Of a stretch of DNA of 64,000 nt, positions 45,548 through 54,606 are shown piece after piece. Below the pieces are notes generated by a model, which was given only the letters and a program-made list of their open reading frames with translations, ran no database searches and was not told the origin of the DNA. How positions within the stretch are numbered: the first letter of the stretch is position 1; the number at the start of each line of letters is the position of its first letter. Location of the stretch: assembly GCA_023394615.1 (NCBI GenBank), contig JAEXAI010000017.1:1-64000 (forward strand), written 5' to 3'. The position numbers and the translations under genes were made by a program. This DNA comes from Actinomycetes bacterium (GTDB lineage Bacteria > Actinomycetota > Coriobacteriia > Coriobacteriales > Eggerthellaceae).

Positions 45548-45604
45548 CTTTTTCTCCTTAAATGCGACGTTCAGTTCACGTCATCCGCGGTGGATTCCGA
45601 TATG

Positions 45605-46477
45605 TTAAAGCTTTTTTCGCGGGTGAGCGGTCTTATAATAACGCATAATTTCTTGAGCGGTTTCCTCAACGGCGCGATTATCGGTGTGAATGACGATACA
45701 GCCCAATTTGCGCATTAAAGACCGCGCTTTCTCCAAATCTTCCTCAACTAATTCGGGGTTAACATAGGAAAGCGCAACCCCCCAAGCGTTGCCTAAACGT
45801 CTCTTTCTGATATCTACCAGTATATCGGCGGTGGTCATCAAGCCGAATATTCGAGACGGTTCGACATCGAATATTTCACGGGGTGGGTCGGTGTCCAAAT
45901 CCAATGGCACGTTCGCCACACGGTATCCCTGCTGCGACAAATAGATGGACGTAGGCGTCTTGCTCGAGCGCGACACGCCCAAAAGCACGATGTCGGCGAA
46001 AGGAAGGTCCTGCGGGTTGCGCCCGTCATCGTGGGCGATGGTGAATTCCATCGCGGCGATGCGGCGAAAGTAATTCTCGTCTGTAATGTGCACTTCACCG
46101 GGGATAACAAGAGGTTTTTTACCGCTGACCTGCGATATTGCATCAATTGCAGCACTCATCAGATCTACTGCGAGCACATTGGGATGCGTTTGCAGATAGT
46201 AGTCCAAATCATCGTGGATGCTTTTATCTACCAGCGTGAAGAACACGACGAGACGATTGTCGTCGTAGAGCTTTTCGTGATAGAGGGCATGCATGTCCAG
46301 AAAATCCTCGATTTCCTTCGATGATCGCACGTTGGAAAGCGTCTCGATATTAGGATCGGTCACGCCAAACTGGCTGGCCGCTGCCTGCGCGATGGTACGC
46401 GCGGTTATCCCCACCGAATCGCTGATGATGTGGATGGTGGGGATGGTGGTTTCGTTTTCGCTGACATTGAACGTCAT
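45605..46477 (-). CDS. PPDK regulatory protein (kinase/pyrophosphorylase)
   Basis: A 290-residue DUF299 (PpsR/PDRP) protein that turns PPDK off and on by ADP-dependent phosphorylation and phosphate-dependent dephosphorylation of a threonine next to its catalytic histidine. It shows IHIISDSVGITARTIAQAA at the N terminus and the P-loop GVSRSSKTPTSIYL, with YRVANVPL after it. The ATG at 46477 lies 7 nt after AAGG; one codon pair earlier is too close. It sits between glyS (28 bp upstream) and ppdK, a gene order shared with many Firmicutes. Confidence 0.92.
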   Translation of the reverse strand: MTFNVSENETTIPTIHIISDSVGITARTIAQAAASQFGVTDPNIETLSNVRSSKEIEDFLDMHALYHEKLYDDNRLVVFFTLVDKSIHDDLDYYLQTHPNVLAVDLMSAAIDAISQVSGKKPLVIPGEVHITDENYFRRIAAMEFTIAHDDGRNPQDLPFADIVLLGVSRSSKTPTSIYLSQQGYRVANVPLDLDTDPPREIFDVEPSRIFGLMTTADILVDIRKRRLGNAWGVALSYVNPELVEEDLEKARSLMRKLGCIVIHTDNRAVEETAQEIMRYYKTAHPRKKL

Positions 46478-46505
46478 GGTCATACCTTCGTATCCAACGC
46501 CGCAG

Positions 46506-48584
46506 TTAGGCTTTCGCAAGCTTGCCGAAGTCGGCCACATCGGTGAACACCGACACGAACCGGTTCAAAAGCCGCAAGCGATTGTCGCGCAGGGCCGTAT
46601 CTTCATCCATAATCATCACCGCATCGAAGAAACCATCGATTGGGCCGCGCAGACCCGCTAGGCTCTTGAGCGCTTGAGCATAATCGCCGCCATCCAAAAG
46701 ATTGGGGATGGTGCTTTCCGCTTGATCGACGGCAGCGTTTAGCGCCGCCTCTGCCTCTCCCATGATGCTCTCGTCCACTTCGGTACCCAGTTTCGCATCA
46801 CGCAAGTTGTTCGCACGGTCGTAGGCCGTAGCCAAATCCAGCATGACTTCGGGCATGTCAGCGCGAGCCGCTTCCAGAGCACGCGTACGTGCCACGATAG
46901 TCGCCGGTTCACTGACCCCTGCTGCTAAAACAGCATCGATGGCGTCAGCCGTGCAGCCTTCGTCGCGCAGTTTCACTTTCGTGCGCGTCACAAAAAAGTC
47001 GCTTATCTCGACGCGTATCTTCGCACGGTCGAACTCGATGTCCGAAAAGCCATCGAGTGCGCAGTCTATGGCCGCATCCAAAGACACGGATAGACCGTCG
47101 ACGAGCATGTTCACGATGCCGATGGCGCTGCGGCGCAGCGCGAAGGGGTCAGACGAGCCGGTCGGCCCCTGCCCCACAGCTATGAGCCCGCAGATGGTAT
47201 CGAGCTTATCTGCAAGAGCAACCAGTTTTCCTACCGTGCTCTCAGGTGCATCGTCACCGGCAAAACGCGGGCGGTAATGCTGCTCGATAGCGCAGGCCAC
47301 CTGCTCGTTTTCGCCCGCTGCACGCGCATAGTAGGAACCCATCACGCCCTGGACGCTGGTAAACTCGATAACGGCGTTAGTGACCAAGTCGGCTTTGCAC
47401 AGATACGCCGCACGCTCCAAGTCAGCCGCGTCTTGCTGGGCCAACCCTGCGTCGATTGCCAGATGCTTCGCCAGTTTCACCAAGCGCTCGGTTTTGTCCT
47501 TGACCGTGCCTAGGGATTCCTGGAAGACCACTTCATCCAAACGATTCACATAGGATTCCAGAGGCTTTTTCAGATCCTCTTCATAGAAGAACTTCGCATC
47601 GTCCAAACGCGCGCGCACAACGCGCTCGTTTCCGTCGATGATGGTGTCGTTGCAGGCCGGATTGCCGTTGCTCACTATGATGAATCGGTTCGTCAGTTTG
47701 CCGTCATTGTCATAGAGCGGGAAATAGCGCTGATGCATCAACATGGCATCCACGATGATTTCTTCGGGCACCTGCAAGAATTCTTCGTCGAACACGCCAA
47801 CCAGCGGCGTGGGATGCTCGCCTAAGTTCACAACCTCAAGAAGCGTTTTGGCAGGCAGATCGGCTTTGCAACCGGTGAGCTGCTCTATGCGAGCTGCACC
47901 TTCGCGAATAATCTGCTCACGCTCTGCCTGGCTCGCCACGATGCCGCATGAGCGCAGCACGTCGCACAGATGCTCGGCGGTGTCCACTTCATGCATGCCG
48001 GGCGAGAGCACTCGATGGCCCATGGTTGCGTTTCCGCTTTGAGCTCCAGCGAAGCTCACCGGGATTATCTGCGTATCCAAAAGCGCCACGATCCAGCGTA
48101 CCGGACGCACGAAATAATCACCGTAAGCAGCCCAGCGACAGCTACGCGGCCATTTCAAAGCCGTGATGAACCCGTGCAATATCTCAGGCAGCAATTCTAA
48201 AGCAGGCGTAGCAGGAACGTTAACGGTAGCGAACACGTATTCCGTGCCGCTCACCTCACGGCGTTCCAAATCTTCTACCGCCACCCCTTTGCCGCGAGCG
48301 AAACCGGCAGCGGCTTTCGTGGGCTTGCCTGCGTCATCGAAGGCGATGCGAGCAGCAGGACCCTTGTATTCCTGCTGTAATGCCTCGGTGGCGTCGGCCA
48401 TGCCGTGAGCCATGACTATCAGGCGACGTGGAGTGGAAAATATCTCTACTGATTCGAATGCGATGCGCGCCTCTTTGAATGCCGCGGGCGCCAACTGCCC
48501 CAGTTGCTTGGTGGCCGAATCCAAATCGAAGGCCGGTATTTCCTCGGTGCCTATCTCGAATGCGAGTGTATGCGTAGCGGTCAT
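46506..48584 (-). CDS. glyS: Glycine-tRNA ligase, beta subunit
   Basis: The beta subunit of the alpha2-beta2 glycyl-tRNA synthetase, 692 residues, which binds tRNA. It starts MTATHTLAFEIGTEEIPAFD and has KWPRSCRWAAYGDYFVRPVRWI, VRARLDDAKFFYEEDLKKPL and LADKLDTICGLIAVGQGPTGSSDPFALRR, each cited by its core, which are standard. The ATG at 48584 is one base after the glyQ stop codon and has a GGGGAA box inside the glyQ end. The two subunits are therefore translated together. Confidence 0.95.
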   Translation of the reverse strand: MTATHTLAFEIGTEEIPAFDLDSATKQLGQLAPAAFKEARIAFESVEIFSTPRRLIVMAHGMADATEALQQEYKGPAARIAFDDAGKPTKAAAGFARGKGVAVEDLERREVSGTEYVFATVNVPATPALELLPEILHGFITALKWPRSCRWAAYGDYFVRPVRWIVALLDTQIIPVSFAGAQSGNATMGHRVLSPGMHEVDTAEHLCDVLRSCGIVASQAEREQIIREGAARIEQLTGCKADLPAKTLLEVVNLGEHPTPLVGVFDEEFLQVPEEIIVDAMLMHQRYFPLYDNDGKLTNRFIIVSNGNPACNDTIIDGNERVVRARLDDAKFFYEEDLKKPLESYVNRLDEVVFQESLGTVKDKTERLVKLAKHLAIDAGLAQQDAADLERAAYLCKADLVTNAVIEFTSVQGVMGSYYARAAGENEQVACAIEQHYRPRFAGDDAPESTVGKLVALADKLDTICGLIAVGQGPTGSSDPFALRRSAIGIVNMLVDGLSVSLDAAIDCALDGFSDIEFDRAKIRVEISDFFVTRTKVKLRDEGCTADAIDAVLAAGVSEPATIVARTRALEAARADMPEVMLDLATAYDRANNLRDAKLGTEVDESIMGEAEAALNAAVDQAESTIPNLLDGGDYAQALKSLAGLRGPIDGFFDAVMIMDEDTALRDNRLRLLNRFVSVFTDVADFGKLAKA

Positions 48585-48585
48585 G

Positions 48586-49524
48586 TTAGTTCCCCTTCCC
48601 CTCATCGACTTGAGGGGTCTCGCCCACCACATGTTCCATATAGGCGGCGCAACACTCTTTCACCATCGTGCGCACCCGCAAGATGTAAGCCATGCGCTCA
48701 GTGGCGCTGATGACGCCACGGGCGTCGAGCAAATTGAAGGTGTGGCAGCACTTCAGCACCCAGTCATATGCGGGCAGGGGCAAATTGGCAGCTAAACACG
48801 ATTTCGCTTCTGCCTCGTAGTCATTGAAAGCTTGGAACAGAAAATCGGTGTTGCCAATCTCGAAATTGTACGTGCTGAACTCGCGTTCGTTTTCCAAATA
48901 CACATCGCCGTAGGTGAATTCCACGCCGTCGGCGCCGCGCGTCCAGATGATGTCGTAAACCGAGTCGACGCCCTGGATGTACATGGTCAAACGCTCGAGT
49001 CCGTAAGCCAGCTCAACCGGCACAGGACTGCATTCAAAGCCGCCTACCTGCTGGAAGTACGTGAACTGCGTGACTTCCATGCCGTTGAGCCAAATCTCCC
49101 AACCCAGGCCCCAAGCGCCCAGCGTAGGGCTTTCCCAGTCATCTTCCACGAAACGCACGTCATGGTCGTCTGGTTCGATACCGATGGCACGCAGGCTGCC
49201 CAAATAGAGATCTTGGATGTTGTCAGGCGAAGGTTTCATGATCACCTGGAATTGGTAGTAGAACTGCAGGCGATTGGGGTTTTCACCATAGCGGCCATCG
49301 GTTGGACGGCGACAACCTTGCACGTAAGCCGCACGCCATGTGTCCGGTCCCAGAGAGCGCAACGTGGTTGCGGTGTGGTTCGTGCCCGCACCGACCGCGC
49401 CGTCGTAGGGCTGCAATATAACGCATCCCTGATTGGCCCAATAGTGTTGCAGGTTCATGATGATGTCTTGAAAAGTAGGCACCTGTGCACCGTCTTTTTT
49501 CAGAGCATCGTTTCGATTCAACAT
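48586..49524 (-). CDS. glyQ: Glycine-tRNA ligase, alpha subunit
   Basis: The catalytic alpha subunit, 312 residues. It has [56 protein letters not shown] and [21 protein letters not shown] (cited by its core), all typical. It is the first gene of the unit glyQ, glyS, PPDK regulator, ppdK. Only 43 bp lie between it and lepB, too short for a T-box leader, and none is seen. Confidence 0.97.
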   Translation of the reverse strand: MLNRNDALKKDGAQVPTFQDIIMNLQHYWANQGCVILQPYDGAVGAGTNHTATTLRSLGPDTWRAAYVQGCRRPTDGRYGENPNRLQFYYQFQVIMKPSPDNIQDLYLGSLRAIGIEPDDHDVRFVEDDWESPTLGAWGLGWEIWLNGMEVTQFTYFQQVGGFECSPVPVELAYGLERLTMYIQGVDSVYDIIWTRGADGVEFTYGDVYLENEREFSTYNFEIGNTDFLFQAFNDYEAEAKSCLAANLPLPAYDWVLKCCHTFNLLDARGVISATERMAYILRVRTMVKECCAAYMEHVVGETPQVDEGKGN

Positions 49525-49567
49525 GGTTCTCCTTGATTGCCTGTTCTGTACTGCGATGTGTTGTGAA

Positions 49568-50140
49568 CTATTTCAAGACGCCGAAATGGTTCAGCGGCCA
49601 GTAGATGAAGCATCCACGCCCGGTGACGCTCGATTCGGGTACCGCGCCGAAGTAGCGCGAGTCCGCCGAATTCGTTCTGTTGTCCCCCATCATCCACAAA
49701 TACCCATCGGGCACGGTGTAGGGGTAGCTGATCTGCACGTTGAAAGCCGTCTGCAGCGGATAGCTGGGCAGAGCGTTGGTGTAAGGTTCGCTGAGCGCTT
49801 GGCCGTCCACATATACCACGCCGTCACGCAAATCAACCGTTTGTCCACCGATTGCGATGCATCGTTTGATAAGCGTGCGATTGGATACTTCCGGATCTTG
49901 AAATGTCACGATATCGCCAGGTTGCACGCTGCGGGCGTAATAGCTGACTTTTTCGGAAAACACCTTGTCATCAGTCATAATGGTGGTTTCCATCGATGAA
50001 GAAGGAATCTCATAGGGCGCTATCACATAGCTTCGAATGAGCCACGCGCATCCCAGCACGATGACGAGCATGACCAGAAAACTGATGACGCTATGGGTAA
50101 AGCTGACTCTTCCTTCTGGGGCATGCTGGCCGGAATCCAT
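49568..50140 (-). CDS. lepB: Signal peptidase I
   Basis: A 190-residue type I signal peptidase. One N-terminal membrane helix ([16 protein letters not shown]) precedes the catalytic serine in [10 protein letters not shown] and the lysine in [32 protein letters not shown] is the conserved C-terminal box. It acts on the outer face of the membrane and releases Sec and Tat substrates. It follows trmD by about 80 bp, without the rplS gene that normally stands between them. Confidence 0.95.
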   Translation of the reverse strand: MDSGQHAPEGRVSFTHSVISFLVMLVIVLGCAWLIRSYVIAPYEIPSSSMETTIMTDDKVFSEKVSYYARSVQPGDIVTFQDPEVSNRTLIKRCIAIGGQTVDLRDGVVYVDGQALSEPYTNALPSYPLQTAFNVQISYPYTVPDGYLWMMGDNRTNSADSRYFGAVPESSVTGRGCFIYWPLNHFGVLK

Positions 50141-50221
50141 TGTGTCGTCCTTTCACGATCGTCTTGCGCAGAGCGCTTGCACCGCGCAGGCGATACGAAT
50201 ACCCATGATAACGCTTCGCTG

Positions 50222-50962
50222 CTATTCGCAGGCCGGTGTGGATAAACTCTTCAGAAATGCGCGCTCATCAGACGTGAGATTGGCGGTATCCAGCATATCG
50301 GGGCGACGGTTTGCCGTACGCTGAATGCTCTGCTCGCGCCTCCAAGTATCCACCGCGCCATGGTCGCCGGAGAGCAGCACACCCGGCACGTCCATGCCGC
50401 GATATGAAGACGGGCGTGTGTACTGGGGGTATTCGAGCAATCCATCGTAGAAGCTTTCGTCTACCGCGCTGCCTTCGTCACCCAGCACACCGGGCAGCTT
50501 GCGCACGACTGCATCGATGATGACCATGCTGGCAAGCTCACCGCTCGTCAGCACGTAATCACCTAAAGAATACGTGCGATCAGCCAGCGCATAGGCGCGC
50601 TCGTCTATGCCCTCGTAGTGACCGCACACGAACAGCAGACGCTCACACGATGCGAGATCCCATGCAGCAGCATCGTCGAAACGGCTGCCGGTCGGAGAAA
50701 GGAATATACAGGTCGGGCGAGGCTTGCTTTCATCTTCGGCGATGGCATCGTAGGCTTCGAATATAGGCGCGCACTTCATAACGAGACCCTGGCCTCCGCC
50801 ATAGGGTTCGTCATCGGTGCTGCGATGTTTGTCATGAGTCCAATCACGCAGGTCGTATGCGCGAAAATCGATGATTTCCTTTTGCCGCGCGATACGCATC
50901 ATGGATGTACCCATCACCGATTCGAACATCTCGGGAAACGTGGAAAGCGTCTCGACGATCAT
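50222..50962 (-). CDS. trmD: tRNA (guanine-N1)-methyltransferase
   Basis: TrmD methylates G37 next to the anticodon of tRNAs reading CNN and some others, and so prevents +1 frameshifting. The 246-residue SPOUT enzyme has RAYDLRDWTHDKHRSTDD, PYGGGQGLVMK, CGHYEGIDERAY and SLGDYVLTSGELASMVIIDA, the knot region. Its ATG overlaps the rimM stop by four bases. Confidence 0.97.
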   Translation of the reverse strand: MIVETLSTFPEMFESVMGTSMMRIARQKEIIDFRAYDLRDWTHDKHRSTDDEPYGGGQGLVMKCAPIFEAYDAIAEDESKPRPTCIFLSPTGSRFDDAAAWDLASCERLLFVCGHYEGIDERAYALADRTYSLGDYVLTSGELASMVIIDAVVRKLPGVLGDEGSAVDESFYDGLLEYPQYTRPSSYRGMDVPGVLLSGDHGAVDTWRREQSIQRTANRRPDMLDTANLTSDERAFLKSLSTPACE

Positions 50963-51519
50963 GCCTCATCATCCTCTTGCAGACCCTCAATCTCATCTGT
51001 TGAATCCAAGTCAATCAAGCTTTCGGGCACGTCTACCGCAACGCTCTTCTTCTGCACATCCACGCTTTTCACGAAAGCGTCCACGATGGGAATCATGACC
51101 TGATGCGTCTGACCTTGCACTACCAGAATCGATTGGGCAACCGATGACATGACGGAGTCGACGCACCCCAAATCACCTGCGGTTGCGTCAATGACGCGAT
51201 AGCCTATCCATGATTCAGGGGATTCGTCATCGAGGGTTTCGGGCACATCGCTTTTCAATGCAAGGCAGTAGAGCCCCGCATAGCGCGATGCCTCCTCCAT
51301 AGAGTCGATGCCTTTGAATTTTACCTCGTAGGATCCCGGCTTCAGACATCTGACATATTCTACCTGCGCGACATTCGGGCCTTTCAGCAAAGGCGGTACG
51401 AAATGGACTTGAAGACCTGCCGACAGCAAGAAAGGGAGGCCGCACGCGCTTTGCGCGACGACGCTCCCTTGCATACTTCTTGTTTTGGTAATCTGCGCGA
51501 TGCGGACCCAGGCGCCCAT
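50959..51519 (-). CDS. rimM: Ribosome maturation factor RimM
   Basis: A 186-residue 30S maturation factor that binds S19. The N-terminal beta-barrel part includes RIAQITKTRSMQGSVVAQ and VKFKGIDSMEEASRYAGLYC; the PRC-barrel-like part has WIGYRVIDATAGDLGCVDSV and MIPIVDAFVKSVDVQKKSV. The C terminus is acidic. It sits between khpA and trmD, overlapping trmD by four bases and touching khpA. Confidence 0.93.
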   Translation of the reverse strand: MGAWVRIAQITKTRSMQGSVVAQSACGLPFLLSAGLQVHFVPPLLKGPNVAQVEYVRCLKPGSYEVKFKGIDSMEEASRYAGLYCLALKSDVPETLDDESPESWIGYRVIDATAGDLGCVDSVMSSVAQSILVVQGQTHQVMIPIVDAFVKSVDVQKKSVAVDVPESLIDLDSTDEIEGLQEDDEA

Positions 51520-51774
51520 TTAATCGATGAGCTCCACATCGACATGCTGATCCGAGCGCGTTGCCGCAGCACGGGTCAGTGTACGGATAGCCTTGATAAC
51601 ACGTCCTTGACGACCGATGACCTTACCGGCATCTTCCTCGTTCACGCGCATCTCAATCAAAATATCGCCGTCTTCGGAAACGCTCTCGTTAATCTCGAGA
51701 TCGTCTACGTACTCGACAATCGGTTCGACCAGCGTACGGACAAGTCCCGCCAAATCTGCCGTTTGATCGGCCAT
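51520..51774 (-). CDS. khpA: KH-domain RNA-binding protein KhpA
   Basis: An 84-residue single KH-domain protein (YlqC/KhpA), which in Gram-positive bacteria pairs with KhpB and binds many RNAs. The RNA-binding loop is GKVIGRQGRVIKAIRTL (Gly-x-x-Gly form). The ATG at 51774 lies 9 nt after AAGGA; the frame extends further upstream inside rpsP but is not used. The order rpsP, khpA, rimM, trmD is conserved. Confidence 0.95.
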   Translation of the reverse strand: MADQTADLAGLVRTLVEPIVEYVDDLEINESVSEDGDILIEMRVNEEDAGKVIGRQGRVIKAIRTLTRAAATRSDQHVDVELID

Positions 51775-51776
51775 GA

Positions 51777-52022
51777 TTATGCTTCCTTGCGGGCGGTTTC
51801 GATCAAGCGGGCCACGGTGTCGGTAGGCTGGGCGCCATTGGCAATCCACGTGTCAATCTTTTCGAGGTCGAGCTTGACCATGGTGGGATTGACGCACGGA
51901 TTGTAGCGACCGACTTCTTCAATAGGACGACCGTTGCGGGGTTTGCGAGAATCGATGACGACTACGCGATAGTACGGGGACTTCTTTGCGCCGTGACGGG
52001 CGAGGCGAATCTTGACTGACAT
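51777..52022 (-). CDS. rpsP: 30S ribosomal protein S16
   Basis: An 81-residue bS16 protein, [19 protein letters not shown], with the [14 protein letters not shown] segment. It is the first gene of the operon rpsP, khpA, rimM, trmD, lepB. An AAAGGAG box precedes the start. Confidence 0.98.
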   Translation of the reverse strand: MSVKIRLARHGAKKSPYYRVVVIDSRKPRNGRPIEEVGRYNPCVNPTMVKLDLEKIDTWIANGAQPTDTVARLIETARKEA

Positions 52023-52089
52023 GAAGATGAACTCCTTTTAATATTCGTGTACGGGACTGTTCGTCCCTTCGAAAACAGCGATTGAACAT

Positions 52090-52116
52090 ATTATAGGGAA
52101 TCGACGTTTTGTGCAA
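52090..52116 (-). promoter_or_regulatory. Probable promoter of the rpsP operon
   Basis: On the minus strand TTGCAC (52116-52111) and a perfect TATAAT (52095-52090) are separated by 15 bp, about 70 bp before rpsP. The spacer is shorter than the ideal 17. Confidence 0.55.
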
Positions 52117-52136
52117 GTTTTATCGCCAAACGCCCA

Positions 52137-52183
52137 TAGAAAAGGTCGCGCGGGCGGCTATTGAGCCACATTACCGCGCGACC
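52137..52183 (-). terminator. Terminator of the MarR-family gene
   Basis: GGTCGCGCGG (52144-52153) and CCGCGCGACC (52174-52183) are perfect complements; on the minus strand the stem is followed by TTTTCT. It ends the MarR transcript just before the rpsP promoter. Confidence 0.75.
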
Positions 52184-52279
52184 ATAGTTCTAATGAACCC
52201 TCGTCATTGCGGGATCAACAAGCGAAAACTTTTCATCCACACTAGTTTCGCAAAGGAGAATCCCTCTGCCCAAGGTAGT

Positions 52280-52849
52280 TTAGCGAGTAGGCACTTCTTC
52301 ATCCAAGCTGGCAGAAATCTTCCCCAAGATGGAAGCAAGCTGCTCTTTTTCATCTTCGCTCAGCATGCTGAAAGCATTTTCGGCATATTCTTTGCGATCT
52401 GTCGCCACTTTCGCTGCACGGCCGCGACCCTTGTCGGTCAGATGCACCAGACGTGCGCGCTTATCTTCTACATCCTGCTCTCGTTTTATGAAACCGTCTG
52501 ACTCCAAGGTGTCGAGTGCCTGGGTCAACGACTGCGGACGAATGCCCAGCAGATATGCCAGATCTTTCTGGCTCGTGCCGTCCTGCATCACCAAAGCAGC
52601 TAGGATGCGGTTTTGACCGTGACGGCCCGAACCACCGTGGCACTTGTGATTGCCATAGCCGTGATCTGCGGAAGCATCAGGCAATGCAGTACCATGATGA
52701 CCATGGCAGCCGCAACCCTTTCCTTCGTCCTCGCGTGGGTTGCCCTGCTTGTCTTCAGGACGGTTCTTCACTTTTGCACGACGACTCCGACGCATCAACA
52801 CGGACACGCGTTGCAGCTCCAACATCAGATCTTCGTTATCGACAGCCAT
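52280..52849 (-). CDS. MarR-family regulator with a Cys/His-rich insert
   Basis: A 189-residue DNA-binding regulator. The winged helix has ASQKDLAYLL-like GTSQKDLAYLLGIRPQSLTQ, LESDGFIKREQD and DKRARLVHLTDKG, which are standard MarR. Between the first helix and the DNA-binding domain there is an insert of about 45 residues (34-78) with Cys46, Cys48, Cys70 and seven histidines (49, 51, 52, 63, 68, 71, 77) among glycines. This looks like a metal-binding loop. The gene is divergent from acyl-CoA dehydrogenase-etfBA with a 590-bp region between, so these genes are its likely targets. Confidence 0.85.
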   Translation of the reverse strand: MAVDNEDLMLELQRVSVLMRRSRRAKVKNRPEDKQGNPREDEGKGCGCHGHHGTALPDASADHGYGNHKCHGGSGRHGQNRILAALVMQDGTSQKDLAYLLGIRPQSLTQALDTLESDGFIKREQDVEDKRARLVHLTDKGRGRAAKVATDRKEYAENAFSMLSEDEKEQLASILGKISASLDEEVPTR

Positions 52850-53439
52850 ATCGAATCCTTTCTATTTCGGCATGCGCTCTTATAGTCTTTACAGCCTGCA
52901 CATGCATTTAATCAGGTTATTGACTATTTTAGAAAGGTTTCTTAGTTTTTCAAGAGGATTTAGTAAGTACTCTTACTTTTTCACAGCTTCTTCACGCGAA
53001 ATAGCATCCCACTCACATGCAGTGTCTCCGCAATAGCTGCCTGTCTTCGGTACCTTCATTCACTCAGGCAACGCCCGCGTGTGCCTTTCAACGCATCACC
53101 TTCTACAGATTAAGACACTATATTGGACATTTTTTTAATTATGTCCGTATTTCTATTTTGGACATAATTTTAATAGTGTCCGGTAGCCGCATTGCCGATA
53201 AGCCGCAAAAGCGCGCCGCCTACCGCAATTGAGTACCGACATCACTTTCAAAAGGGCCGTTTACCCAAATATTTTCCCTAATTTTTCTGAACAGAGTAGG
53301 ATTGCCGTCAATCAAACCGGGGATTTAATCGTTCGCGATTCTCTTTTCGGTTTCAACTGCTTCATGTATTATTTTTGGTCAGTTTTAATGATTTGTGGTA
53401 TTTCAGACAGCATTCGAACATCTAAAAGGAGGATATGGC
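52850..53439. promoter_or_regulatory. Long divergent control region between the MarR gene and the acyl-CoA dehydrogenase operon
   Basis: 590 bp, clearly more AT-rich than the flanking genes. It should hold promoters in both directions. The main structure is the set of nested inverted repeats at 53114-53180. No credible coding sequence is present; several short frames lack ribosome binding sites. The last 15 bp hold the strong AAGGAGG of the dehydrogenase gene. Confidence 0.6.
53114..53180. promoter_or_regulatory. Nested inverted repeats, putative MarR operator
   Basis: The outer arms GACACTAT (53114-53121) and ATAGTGTC (53173-53180) enclose the inner arms AATTATGTCC (53137-53146) and GGACATAATT (53160-53169). 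A further GGACAT lies at 53125-53130. Paired GGACA-type half-sites in AT-rich DNA, next to a MarR gene, fit a multi-site operator. Confidence 0.6.
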
Positions 53440-54582
53440 ATGAGTTTGCTATACACCGAGAAGCAAAAGGAACTGATCGCGCTCATAAGGGAAGTTGCAG
53501 AAAACGAGATTGCACCCCACGTGGCCGACGCTGATCGAGCTGGAAAATGCCCCGAAGAGCTCTACAAGTGGGGGTTCGATTTGGGACTGCATATGGCAGA
53601 GGTCCCCAAAGAATACGGTGGCTTGGGGTTGCCCTATGAAACGGTCGCAATGATATTCGAAGAGCTCGCTCGCGTGGATGCCGGTTATGCCATCACATTC
53701 GTCAGCACGTTCGTGGCATTGCGCAACGTTGTGATTGCCGGGACCAAAGAGCAGGGCCTTGCTTTCGCAGACGTTATCAAACAGCGCAAGTTCGCCGCCT
53801 TCGCACTCAGCGAGCCCAACGCTGGCTCCGATATGTCGGCCATGTGCACCACCGCAGAAGAAGACGGTGATTCCTATGTCCTCAACGGCACCAAGACATT
53901 CATCACCAACGGTCGCGTTGCATCCATAATGGTCGTCTTCGCGAAAACTGATCTGGAAGCCGGGTCACACGGCGTTACCGCATTCATCGTGGATGCCAAA
54001 TCTCCTGGATTCAAAGTGGGTGCCGAAGAAGACAAGATGGGCCTGCGTTTGTCCAACACCACCGAAATCGTGCTCGACAACGTACGTGTGCCCAAAGAAA
54101 ACGTGCTCGGCGAAATCGGCGGTGGCTTCAAACTGGCGCTGAACGCTTTGAACCTCTCTCGCGCATTCGTGTGCACACTGGGTGTAGGCATCATGCAACG
54201 AGCACTGGACGAATCGGTTAAATTTGCCAAAGAACGCATCCAGTTCGGCGCACCCATTATAAAACTGCAGATGGTGCAGCAGATGCTGGCTGATATGGCT
54301 GTGAAAACCGAAGCATCGCGCTGCTTGGTGCACAATACCATGCTCATGATGGATCAAGGATCACTGGTCCAAAAGGAAGGCGCCATGACCAAGGTATTCG
54401 TAACCGACGCGATGCAGGAAGTGACTTCAAACGCCGTCCAGGTACTGGGCGGATACGGTTACAGTCGTGAATACCCTGTTGAAAAGCTCATGCGCGACGC
54501 AAAGGTGTTCCAAATATTCGAAGGAACCAACCAGGTGCAGCGCATGACGATTTCCCGCCAGCTCGATAAAGAATACGAATAA
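53440..54582 (+). CDS. Acyl-CoA dehydrogenase
   Basis: A 380-residue FAD enzyme that oxidises a short-chain acyl-CoA (or reduces an enoyl-CoA) with electrons exchanged through the EtfBA proteins encoded next. It shows FALSEPNAGSDMSAMCTTA (flavin and substrate contact), GTKTFITNG, and the catalytic glutamate in FQIFEGTNQVQRM. The ATG at 53440 has AAGGAGG 7 nt upstream. Etf partners directly downstream make an electron-bifurcating or simple electron-transfer complex possible; the chain-length preference is not evident from sequence. Confidence 0.93.
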   Translation: MSLLYTEKQKELIALIREVAENEIAPHVADADRAGKCPEELYKWGFDLGLHMAEVPKEYGGLGLPYETVAMIFEELARVDAGYAITFVSTFVALRNVVIAGTKEQGLAFADVIKQRKFAAFALSEPNAGSDMSAMCTTAEEDGDSYVLNGTKTFITNGRVASIMVVFAKTDLEAGSHGVTAFIVDAKSPGFKVGAEEDKMGLRLSNTTEIVLDNVRVPKENVLGEIGGGFKLALNALNLSRAFVCTLGVGIMQRALDESVKFAKERIQFGAPIIKLQMVQQMLADMAVKTEASRCLVHNTMLMMDQGSLVQKEGAMTKVFVTDAMQEVTSNAVQVLGGYGYSREYPVEKLMRDAKVFQIFEGTNQVQRMTISRQLDKEYE

Positions 54583-54606
54583 CCGCGATTGCGAAAAGGA
54601 GCGACT

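Noticed and set aside
49525..49567. T-box leader for glyQS
   Set aside because: The upstream gap is only 43 bp, far too short for a T-box.
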